The position numbers and the translations under genes are program-made. The notes below the pieces were generated by a model. The model saw nothing but the letters and a program-made list of their open reading frames with translations, was not told the origin of the DNA and did not search any database. This document shows, piece by piece, positions 32,866 to 40,600 of a stretch of 40,600 nucleotides of DNA (within the stretch, counting starts at the first letter, position 1; the number at the start of each line of letters is the position of its first letter). The stretch covers positions 1-40,600 of the forward strand of contig CALXUX010000092.1 of the NCBI GenBank assembly GCA_944391785.1, read 5' to 3'. The stretch is from an uncultured Clostridia bacterium (GTDB taxonomy: Bacteria > Bacillota > Clostridia > TANB77 > CAG-508).

Positions 32866-33573
32866 ATGAATCTAGATAATTTACCAAAACATATAGCGAT
32901 TATTATGGATGGAAACAGAAGGTGGGCTAAACTCAAAGGTATGCCATCAAATTTTGGACATAAAGAGGGAGCAAAAACATTAGAAAAAATAGTAAGATAT
33001 GCAAATAGTATAGGAATTAAATACATAACAGTTTATGCATTTTCAACAGAAAACTGGAAAAGAACATCAGAAGAAGTATCAGCCCTAATGGGGTTATTCC
33101 AAAGCTATTTAGACGATTATAGTAAAAAAGCAGATTCTGAAAACATAAAAGTAAAAATAATAGGAAGCAAAGAAGGTCTATCTAAAAAAATGCAAGACAG
33201 TATAGAAAAATGTATGGAAAGAACCAAAAATAATACAGGAATTGTATTTAATATTGCATTAAACTATGGTGGTAGAGAAGAAATAGTAAGAGCTGTAAAA
33301 AATATTGCAAAAAAGGTAAAAGAAAATAAAATGGAATTGCAAGAAATAACAGAACAAATGATATCAGACAACTTATACACAAAAGGCCAGCCAGATCCAG
33401 ATTTACTTATAAGAACAAGCGGAGAAATAAGACTTAGCAATTTTTTACCTTGGCAGCTTGTATATTCTGAATTTGTTTTTGTCGATAAAAATTGGCCAGA
33501 TTTTTCAGAGCAAGACTTAAATGATGCAATTGAAATTTATCAAAAACGAACAAGAAAATTTGGAGCAAATTAA
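32866..33573 (+). CDS. uppS: isoprenyl transferase, undecaprenyl diphosphate synthase
   Basis: A 235-residue cis-prenyltransferase making the C55 carrier lipid for peptidoglycan. HIAIIMDGNRRWAKLKG (catalytic Asp15), GHKEGAKTLEKIV, YAFSTENWKR and IRTSGEIRLSNFLPWQLVYSEFVF are present. Length is slightly below the usual 240-250. Ribosome site GGGGAG. It lies between ispA and cdsA. Confidence 0.96.
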   Translation: MNLDNLPKHIAIIMDGNRRWAKLKGMPSNFGHKEGAKTLEKIVRYANSIGIKYITVYAFSTENWKRTSEEVSALMGLFQSYLDDYSKKADSENIKVKIIGSKEGLSKKMQDSIEKCMERTKNNTGIVFNIALNYGGREEIVRAVKNIAKKVKENKMELQEITEQMISDNLYTKGQPDPDLLIRTSGEIRLSNFLPWQLVYSEFVFVDKNWPDFSEQDLNDAIEIYQKRTRKFGAN

Positions 33574-33667
33574 ATAAGAAAATAAAGCAAAATTATAAAA
33601 AGTATAATAATAAAAATATAAAAAATATGGCAGAAAAATAAATTCATAAGAGAAAGGAAAAATATAA

Positions 33668-34486
33668 ATGGATATAAAAAGAATTACATCTGGGCTACTT
33701 GGATTTCCACTAGTATTAATAACATTTTTAATTGGAAATAAATATGTAGTAGATGTATTACTAACAATAGTAACAATACTTGCAATGGATGAATATTTAA
33801 ATGCAGTATCAAAAATATGTAAACCAATAAGATGGGTTGGATATGTAAGTTGTTTGAGTATATCATTAATACACATAATACCTCAAGAAAATATGCAACT
33901 AATAATAATGCTTGCAATACCAATATTAATTCTTATATTATTTCTTCATGTTATTATAACAAACATGAGAATAACATTTAAAGATGTAGCATATACATTT
34001 ATGGGAATAATGTATGTAGTATTTTTCATGATGTTTATAGCAATAATAAATGGAATGGAAGATGGAAAAATTCTAATTTGGTATACAATATTTGCAGCAT
34101 GGGGAACAGATATATTTGCATTTTTTATAGGCCAAAAATTCGGAAAACACAAATTTAGTAAAGTAAGTCCAAAAAAATCTATAGAAGGATGTCTAGCAGG
34201 ACTAATTGGTGCAGTAATTGTAATGCTTATATATACATATATTGCAAATACATATTGGAATATGAATTATTCATATATATATATAGGTATAATAGGAGTA
34301 ATATTAAGTATAATTGGACAAATAGGAGACTTTGTAGCATCTAGTATAAAAAGATATGTAGATATAAAAGATTACAGTAATTTAATCCCAGGACATGGAG
34401 GAATGTTAGATAGAATAGATAGTTTAATATTTTTAGCACCATTTGCATATTTGTTTTTTACTATTATGAAAGGAGTATTATATTGA
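33668..34486 (+). CDS. cdsA: phosphatidate cytidylyltransferase
   Basis: A 272-residue polytopic membrane enzyme that makes CDP-diacylglycerol for phospholipids. Eight or so hydrophobic segments. The signature SSIKRYVDIKDYSNLIPGHGGMLDRIDSLIF is present near the C-terminus (about 224-254), with Tyr in place of the usual Ser-Gly after Lys-Asp. Start ATG after AAAGGAAAAA. The stop overlaps the next start as TTGA. Confidence 0.95.
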   Translation: MDIKRITSGLLGFPLVLITFLIGNKYVVDVLLTIVTILAMDEYLNAVSKICKPIRWVGYVSCLSISLIHIIPQENMQLIIMLAIPILILILFLHVIITNMRITFKDVAYTFMGIMYVVFFMMFIAIINGMEDGKILIWYTIFAAWGTDIFAFFIGQKFGKHKFSKVSPKKSIEGCLAGLIGAVIVMLIYTYIANTYWNMNYSYIYIGIIGVILSIIGQIGDFVASSIKRYVDIKDYSNLIPGHGGMLDRIDSLIFLAPFAYLFFTIMKGVLY

Positions 34487-35736
34487 TAAATTTTATAATC
34501 TCAGCCATAAAAATAATATTTCTTTTAGGATTTTTAATACTAATACATGAAGCAGGACATTTAATAATTGCAAAACTGTGTAAAGTAAAAGTAAATGAAT
34601 TTTCAATAGGTTTTGGAAAGAAATTATGGCAAAAACAAGGAAAAGAAACTAAATATACTCTAAGGTTAATTCCATTAGGTGGATATTGTAGCATGGAAGG
34701 TGAAGAAGAAAGATCTGAAGCAGAAGGATCTTTTTCTAAAGCAAGTATACCAAAAAGAATAGCAATAGTTATAGCAGGTGCTACAGTAAACATAGTGTTT
34801 GGGATAATCGTATATTTTATATTAATGTCATCTACTGGAACATATGTAACAAATGAGATAGATAGTGTTTTAGAAGGATACTCAGCTCAAACAATAGGCT
34901 TACAATCAGGCGATAAAATAATAGAAATGAATGGAAAAAAAGTAAATAGTAAATATGATTTAGATAATATAACTGAAAATGTAGATGGAAATCAAGAAGT
35001 AAATATAAAAATAGAAAGAGATGGGAAAAGCTTAGAATATAATACAAAGCTAACTGAAATAAAGCAAAAAACAACAGGCATATATTTAAGCGAAGATGCT
35101 AAAATTGTAACAATTGAAAAGGATAGCCCAGCAGAAAGAAGTGGATTAAAATCAAATGACAAAATATTGCAAGTAAACGGTATAGAAATAAATGGAGATG
35201 TTAATAAAATTTTATCAGCAATACAAGAAACATCTGATGATAATATACAATTAGAAATAGAAAGAGGAAATCAAAAAATTGATGTAACTTTGGTTCCAGA
35301 TTATGTACCAATATATTATCTCGGTGTAAATCTAAAACAAGCAGATAGTACATTTTTAAACCATATAATATATGGTGGAGTAGAAACAAAAACATTTCTA
35401 TTTTCCATAGTAGATAATATAAAACAATTATTTACAGGAAATGTAGGACTTGACCAAATGATGGGACCTGTAGGTATTTCAGAAGCAGTAGCAAAAACAA
35501 ATGGATGGCAAGAATTTATTTATATGCTTGCATTAATTTCATTATCACTTGGAATTACAAACCTTTTGCCAATACCAGCATTAGATGGAGGAAAGATATT
35601 AATATTATTAATAGAGGCAATCAGAAGAAAGCCACTAAAACAAGAAACTGAAATAAATATTCAAATGCTAGGATTTACACTGCTTGTAGCTTTGGCTTTA
35701 TATGTTTCATATAATGATATATTGAGATTATTTTAA
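34483..35736 (+). CDS. rseP: site-2 zinc metalloprotease RseP/RasP
   Basis: A 417-residue intramembrane protease. The first transmembrane segment carries HEAGHLIIAK, with the metal-binding HExxH at about 21-25. Two PDZ-type segments follow (GLQSGDKIIEMNGKKV near 141-156 and RSGLKSNDKILQVNGIEI near 221-239). The late NLLPIPALDGGKILILL (about 362-378) supplies the third ligand motif. It cleaves anti-sigma factors and processed signal peptides. Start is TTG at 34483, overlapping the cdsA stop by four bases, after AAAGGAG. In many relatives dxr lies between cdsA and rseP; it is absent here. Confidence 0.95.
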   Translation: MINFIISAIKIIFLLGFLILIHEAGHLIIAKLCKVKVNEFSIGFGKKLWQKQGKETKYTLRLIPLGGYCSMEGEEERSEAEGSFSKASIPKRIAIVIAGATVNIVFGIIVYFILMSSTGTYVTNEIDSVLEGYSAQTIGLQSGDKIIEMNGKKVNSKYDLDNITENVDGNQEVNIKIERDGKSLEYNTKLTEIKQKTTGIYLSEDAKIVTIEKDSPAERSGLKSNDKILQVNGIEINGDVNKILSAIQETSDDNIQLEIERGNQKIDVTLVPDYVPIYYLGVNLKQADSTFLNHIIYGGVETKTFLFSIVDNIKQLFTGNVGLDQMMGPVGISEAVAKTNGWQEFIYMLALISLSLGITNLLPIPALDGGKILILLIEAIRRKPLKQETEINIQMLGFTLLVALALYVSYNDILRLF

Positions 35737-35748
35737 AAGAATATTGAA

Positions 35749-35785
35749 ATAGGCATTAATGCGATTTGTTTGTGTTAATGTCTAT
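35749..35785 (+). terminator. terminator after rseP
   Basis: ATAGGCATTAA (35749-35759) pairs with TTAATGTCTAT (35775-35785), one G-T pair, followed by ATTTTTAAA. Confidence 0.65.
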
Positions 35786-35815
35786 ATTTTTAAATTATAG
35801 GAAAGTCAAATTCTA

Positions 35816-35844
35816 TTGACTTATTAATTCAATTCATATATAAT
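35816..35844 (+). promoter_or_regulatory. sigma-A promoter of der
   Basis: TTGACT (35816-35821), 17 bases, TATAAT (35839-35844), 33 bases before the start codon. Confidence 0.85.
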
Positions 35845-35877
35845 TTATATATGAAAAAAGCGGAAAGGAGCTATTAA

Positions 35878-37209
35878 ATGTCAAAACCAATAGTAGCAAT
35901 AATAGGAAAGCCAAATGTTGGAAAATCTACATTTTTTAATTACTTGGCAGGAAGTAGAATTTCAATAGTAGAAGACACACCTGGAGTCACAAGAGATAGA
36001 ATATATGCAGACACAAATTGGCGAGGAAGAAACTTCACATTAATAGACACAGGTGGAATAGAGCCAGAATCAGAAGATATAATATTATCACAAATGAGAG
36101 AGCAAGCAAACCTAGCAATAAACATGGCAGATGTAATAATATTTTTAACAGATGTAAAACAAGGAGTAACAGCGGCAGACAAAGAAATTGCAATAATGCT
36201 AAAAAAATCCAAAAAACCAATAGTCTTAGTATGCAATAAAGTAGATAATTTTGAAAAAGATAAAAATGAAATATATGAATTTTACAATTTAGGTCTAGGT
36301 GAACCATTTCCAATATCAGCAACAAATGCAATAGGAATAGGAGATGTACTAGACGAAATATATAGTCATTTTCCAAAACAAGACGAAACAGAAGTAGAAG
36401 AAGGATTAATAAAAGTTGCAATAATAGGAAAACCAAATGTAGGAAAATCATCATTAGTCAATAAAATAGTAGGAGAAAATAGAACAATAGTAAGTAATAT
36501 AGCAGGAACAACAAGAGACGCGATAGACACATATTTTGAAAATGACAAAGGAAAATACATTTTAATAGACACAGCAGGAATCAGAAAAAAAAGTAAAGTA
36601 AATGAAAGAATAGAAAAATTCAGTATAATGAGAAGTCTATTAGCAGTAGAAAGAGCAGATGTATGTTTAATGATGATAGACGCAAAAGATGGAGTAACAG
36701 ACCAAGATGCCAAAATTGCAGGAGAAGCACATGAGGCAGGTAAAGGAATAATTATAGTAGTAAATAAATGGGACGAATACGAAAAAGAAACAGGAACACT
36801 CGAACAATACAAAAAGGGAGTATATCAAAAATTATCATATTTATCATATGCACCAATAATATTTATATCAGCAAAAACAGGACAAAGAGTAGACAAACTA
36901 TTTGGAATGATAAATGAAGTTGCAAGACAAAATGCAATGAGAGTTTCAACATCAACACTAAATCAAGTAATAAATGAAGCAATAGCAATAGTACAACCAC
37001 CAACAGACAAAGGAAAAAGACTAAAAATATTATACGGAGTACAAGTTGCAACAAAACCACCAACATTTGTAATATTTGTAAACAATAAATCATTATTTCA
37101 TTTTTCGTATGAAAGATATTTAGTAAACCAAATAAGAAAAGAATTTGGAATGCAAGGAACACCAATAAGAATAATATCAAGAGAAAAAGGAGAAAAAGAA
37201 ACAATATAA
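35878..37209 (+). CDS. der: ribosome biogenesis GTPase Der (EngA)
   Basis: A 443-residue tandem GTPase for 50S assembly. First G domain: GKPNVGKSTFFNYLAG (about 10-25), DTPGVTRDR, IDTGGIE and CNKVD. Second: IIGKPNVGKSSLVNKI (about 182-197), GTTRDAIDT, DTAGIRKKSK and VNKWDEY. A KH-like domain closes the protein (STLNQVINEAIAIVQPP, KILYGVQVATKPPTFVIFVN). Ribosome site AAAGGAG. It heads the der-plsY-tgt run. Confidence 0.98.
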   Translation: MSKPIVAIIGKPNVGKSTFFNYLAGSRISIVEDTPGVTRDRIYADTNWRGRNFTLIDTGGIEPESEDIILSQMREQANLAINMADVIIFLTDVKQGVTAADKEIAIMLKKSKKPIVLVCNKVDNFEKDKNEIYEFYNLGLGEPFPISATNAIGIGDVLDEIYSHFPKQDETEVEEGLIKVAIIGKPNVGKSSLVNKIVGENRTIVSNIAGTTRDAIDTYFENDKGKYILIDTAGIRKKSKVNERIEKFSIMRSLLAVERADVCLMMIDAKDGVTDQDAKIAGEAHEAGKGIIIVVNKWDEYEKETGTLEQYKKGVYQKLSYLSYAPIIFISAKTGQRVDKLFGMINEVARQNAMRVSTSTLNQVINEAIAIVQPPTDKGKRLKILYGVQVATKPPTFVIFVNNKSLFHFSYERYLVNQIRKEFGMQGTPIRIISREKGEKETI

Positions 37210-37269
37210 GTTAAAAAAAGATATTAATAAAATAAAAAATAAAAAAATGAAAAATAGAAAGGAGAAAAA

Positions 37270-37893
37270 ATGGTAGTATATGTTATAATGGCAATTATTG
37301 CATATTTAATAGGAAGTATAAATTTTTCAATAATTATCAGCAAAAAAATTGCTGGATTTGATGTAAGAGAAAAAGGAAGTGGAAATGCAGGTACAACAAA
37401 CATGCTTAGATCTGTAGGTAAGGGAGCCGCTGCACTTACGCTAATTTGTGATATCTTAAAAGGAGTAGTTTCAATTTTAATTGCTATAGCAATAGGAAGT
37501 ATAGCAAAAACAATAGACAAAGCATTACTTGTTCAAATAGCAGGAATTGCAGTTGTTATAGGACACACATTTCCAATATTTTTCGGATTTAAAGGAGGAA
37601 AAGGAGTTGCCACAGCATTAGGAGTATTATTAATGAGTAATTGGCAAATAGGATTAATATGTTTAGTTTTTGGATTAGTGCTAATAATATTAACAAGAAT
37701 GGTATCATTAGGTTCTTGTTCAGCAGCAGTACTTTTTCCAGTACTTACAATTTTTATAAAAGAACATTATATTGTAAATGGGGAAACAGATTATTTAATA
37801 TATAGTATAATTTTAGCCATAATAGTACTTTATAATCACAGAAGTAATATAAAAAGAATAATGGCAGGAAATGAAAATAGAATAAAATTTTAA
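37270..37893 (+). CDS. plsY: acyl-phosphate:glycerol-3-phosphate acyltransferase
   Basis: A 207-residue membrane acyltransferase that starts phospholipid synthesis using acyl-phosphate. Family motifs in order: AYLIGSINFSIIISK at the N-terminus, the GSGNAGTTNMLRSVGK motif 1 (about 37-52), GHTFPIFFGFKGGKGVATALGV motif 2 (about 97-118) and later ITRMVSLGSCSAAVLFP motif 3. Five to six transmembrane segments. Ribosome site AAAGGAG. Confidence 0.96.
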   Translation: MVVYVIMAIIAYLIGSINFSIIISKKIAGFDVREKGSGNAGTTNMLRSVGKGAAALTLICDILKGVVSILIAIAIGSIAKTIDKALLVQIAGIAVVIGHTFPIFFGFKGGKGVATALGVLLMSNWQIGLICLVFGLVLIILTRMVSLGSCSAAVLFPVLTIFIKEHYIVNGETDYLIYSIILAIIVLYNHRSNIKRIMAGNENRIKF

Positions 37894-37912
37894 TTTAATT
37901 AATCTGAAATAA

Positions 37913-39082
<1,170 letters not shown>

Positions 39083-39106
39083 AAAAATTGTTAGGAAAGG
39101 AAAAAA

Positions 39107-40489
39107 ATGAATTTAGTAGAAGAAAGCTATAAAGAAAAAGATACAAATAAGACAAAATTAATATCTAGGATTATTTTAGTAGTTATTATAGTATTAGTTT
39201 TAGCAATAATAGGAATAGTTGTAACAATTTATTATATTGATAATTCAGCATTAAAAGTATATCTTAATGGAAACATCAACAATCAATTAAAAGATATGTT
39301 ATTAATACAAGAAGATGGAAAAATATATATACCAATTCGTGATATGGCATCAATATTAAATATTCAAAACTATAATGGAGAATATAGTAATAAATCAGAA
39401 GACTCAACAAAATGCTATATTGAAACAACAGAAGAAGTAGCAAATTTTACATTACAATCTAACAAAATATATAAGTTATATTTAAACACAACATCATCAA
39501 CAGGAGCAAATTATGAATATACTTATATGGATGATGTAGTAATATCAAGAAATGGTAAATTATATATGACTCAAGACGGAATGGAAAAAGGATTTAATGC
39601 TAGTTTTTCTTATGATAAAGAAAAAAATAGAATATATATATATACACTAGATTATTTAATTCAAAGTTATCAAAATAGTGTATTAGAATATGGGTATACA
39701 GAAATAGATAGCAATTTTAATAATTATAAAGCAGTATTAAATGGAATGTTGGTAGTAAAAAAAGACCAATATGGAGTAATAAATGCTCAAACAGGAGAAA
39801 CTATAATAGAACCTAAATATGAAAAAATAGAATATATGCCTACAACAGGTGAATTTCTAATAACAAGTAATGGAAAAAAAGGAATAATGACTGCTTCAGG
39901 AAATTTAAAAGTTCAAATATTATATGATGAAATTACACTTATGGATAGTGATGCAGGTTTATTATTAGCACAAAGAGATGGTAAATATGGAGTAATAGAT
40001 ACTAATGGAAATATAAAAATATATATAGAATATGATAATATAGGGATTGATATAACTCCATATAGTAATAATAATGTAAAGAATAAATATATATTATTAG
40101 ATAATCTAATACCAGTTCAGCAAGATGGAAAATGGGGATTTTTTGATAAAAATGGAAAACAAGTAGTCGATTTTAAATATGATAGTTTAGGATATAGAGC
40201 AACAACAAATAAAAATGCAATGAATTTATTAGTGATACCTAATTATAATGTAATGATAGTAAATCAGGATAATAAATATGGTATAATAAATTCAGAAGGA
40301 AGAGAGCTTGTAAGACTTATATTAGATGATGCATATATGTATGTAAGTGGTGGACAAACATATTATAAGATGACTTATAATAATCAGGAATTAGATATTA
40401 TTGAATATTTAAATATGATTGATGTTAGTACAGGAGGAACAGATACAGATACTAATTCTGATTCGAGTAATACAGCATTATATGAATAA
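39107..40489 (+). CDS. membrane-anchored WG-repeat protein
   Basis: A 460-residue protein with a short cytoplasmic head, one transmembrane segment (about 22-46) and an external region. The first external part, VYLNGNINNQ..IYIPIRDMASILN (about 54-88), resembles a copper-amine-oxidase N-terminal stalk domain. WG-type repeats follow. Recognisable strands are YGVINAQTGETIIEPKYEKIEY (near 222), KKGIMTASGNLKVQILYDEI, KYGVIDTNGNIKIYIEYDNI, KWGFFDKNGKQVVDFKYDSL and KYGIINSEGRELVRL (near 394). A Ser/Thr/Asp-rich tail ends the protein. Ligand and role are unknown. Start ATG follows AGGAAAGG. The next repeat cluster begins 51 bases after its stop. Confidence 0.85.
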   Translation: MNLVEESYKEKDTNKTKLISRIILVVIIVLVLAIIGIVVTIYYIDNSALKVYLNGNINNQLKDMLLIQEDGKIYIPIRDMASILNIQNYNGEYSNKSEDSTKCYIETTEEVANFTLQSNKIYKLYLNTTSSTGANYEYTYMDDVVISRNGKLYMTQDGMEKGFNASFSYDKEKNRIYIYTLDYLIQSYQNSVLEYGYTEIDSNFNNYKAVLNGMLVVKKDQYGVINAQTGETIIEPKYEKIEYMPTTGEFLITSNGKKGIMTASGNLKVQILYDEITLMDSDAGLLLAQRDGKYGVIDTNGNIKIYIEYDNIGIDITPYSNNNVKNKYILLDNLIPVQQDGKWGFFDKNGKQVVDFKYDSLGYRATTNKNAMNLLVIPNYNVMIVNQDNKYGIINSEGRELVRLILDDAYMYVSGGQTYYKMTYNNQELDIIEYLNMIDVSTGGTDTDTNSDSSNTALYE

Positions 40490-40540
40490 GTGAGCGGAGC
40501 TAAAGAGAGTGTAGAAGATTTGTAAAATTATATAATGAGT

Positions 40541-40600
40541 GCCAAAAGGAGTGTGCCAAAGGGGACGGAGCAAAAAATTGCCAAAGGGGACGGAGCAAAA
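40541..40600. repeat. second cluster of the 22-24 bp REP-like unit, truncated by the window end
   Basis: A partial GCCAAAAGGAGT, then GCCAAAGGGGACGGAGCAAA units at 40554 and 40580 running to the last base. They are the same unit as in the 10021-10285 cluster. The cluster continues beyond the window. Confidence 0.85.

Overview
The window reads as chromosome of a very AT-rich, Gram-positive, spore-forming Firmicute, most likely an uncultured gut-type clostridial lineage. The grounds are the strongly A-biased coding strand, GGAGG-type ribosome sites, TTGACA-17-TATAAT promoters, a CtsR/McsA/McsB/ClpC heat-shock operon, the sporulation genes ylbJ and ytxC, a SipW/CalY-type secretion cluster and a prepilin-like surface protein. 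No phage, plasmid, CRISPR array or transposase gene is visible. The species call is inference.

Layout. 1-1.5 kb: a DUF402 protein, a convergent tRNA-Met and a YrzE-type membrane protein. 1.6-5.2 kb: a five-gene operon behind a consensus promoter, encoding two CalY/TasA-like proteins, a SipW-type signal peptidase and two further membrane-anchored or secreted proteins; it looks like a surface-fibre or matrix export module. 5.3-8.2 kb: tRNA-Gln, LD-carboxypeptidase, glutamate racemase and Dps. 8.5-10.3 kb: a pilin-like/FGE-fold surface protein followed by a large inverted cluster of 22-24 bp repeats. 10.4-15.2 kb: recN, enolase, and on the minus strand a small Met/Tyr-rich protein and ylbJ. 15.4-20.4 kb: ctsR-mcsA-mcsB-clpC with two CtsR operators. 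20.7-24.1 kb: a divergent PhoH, a membrane-anchored protein and ytxC. 24.3-27.9 kb: RluA-type pseudouridine synthase, MerR regulator, CDF transporter, RsmB-like methyltransferase. 27.9-35.7 kb: rpsB-tsf-(small ORF)-pyrH-frr-ispA-uppS-cdsA-rseP, a translation/isoprenoid/envelope cluster. 35.8-40.6 kb: der-plsY-tgt, a WG-repeat protein, then more of the 22-24 bp repeat running off the window end.

Main observation. Three genes (prepilin-like 8530-10000, clpC 17984-20438, membrane protein 22266-23190) are each interrupted by a single +1 shift. In all three the shift falls exactly on an in-frame CGG codon, and skipping its C makes the next codon GGA (Gly) and restores the expected protein. CGG is otherwise almost absent: a hand scan of about 11,450 codons found only six in frame, three of which are these sites. 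This suggests that CGG is poorly decoded or unassigned here and is bypassed by +1 frameshifting. The other three CGGs (phoH codon 8, a 66-codon ORF at 29957, and the second-last codon of ytxC) are possible counterexamples or regulatory sites and are described individually. Sequencing or assembly error is the main alternative.

Other points: mcsA appears to lack a standard start codon (ACG at ideal spacing), McsB has lost its usual conserved cysteine, PhoH has a degenerate PIN domain, and a dispersed family of about 50-75 bp intergenic elements occurs four times.
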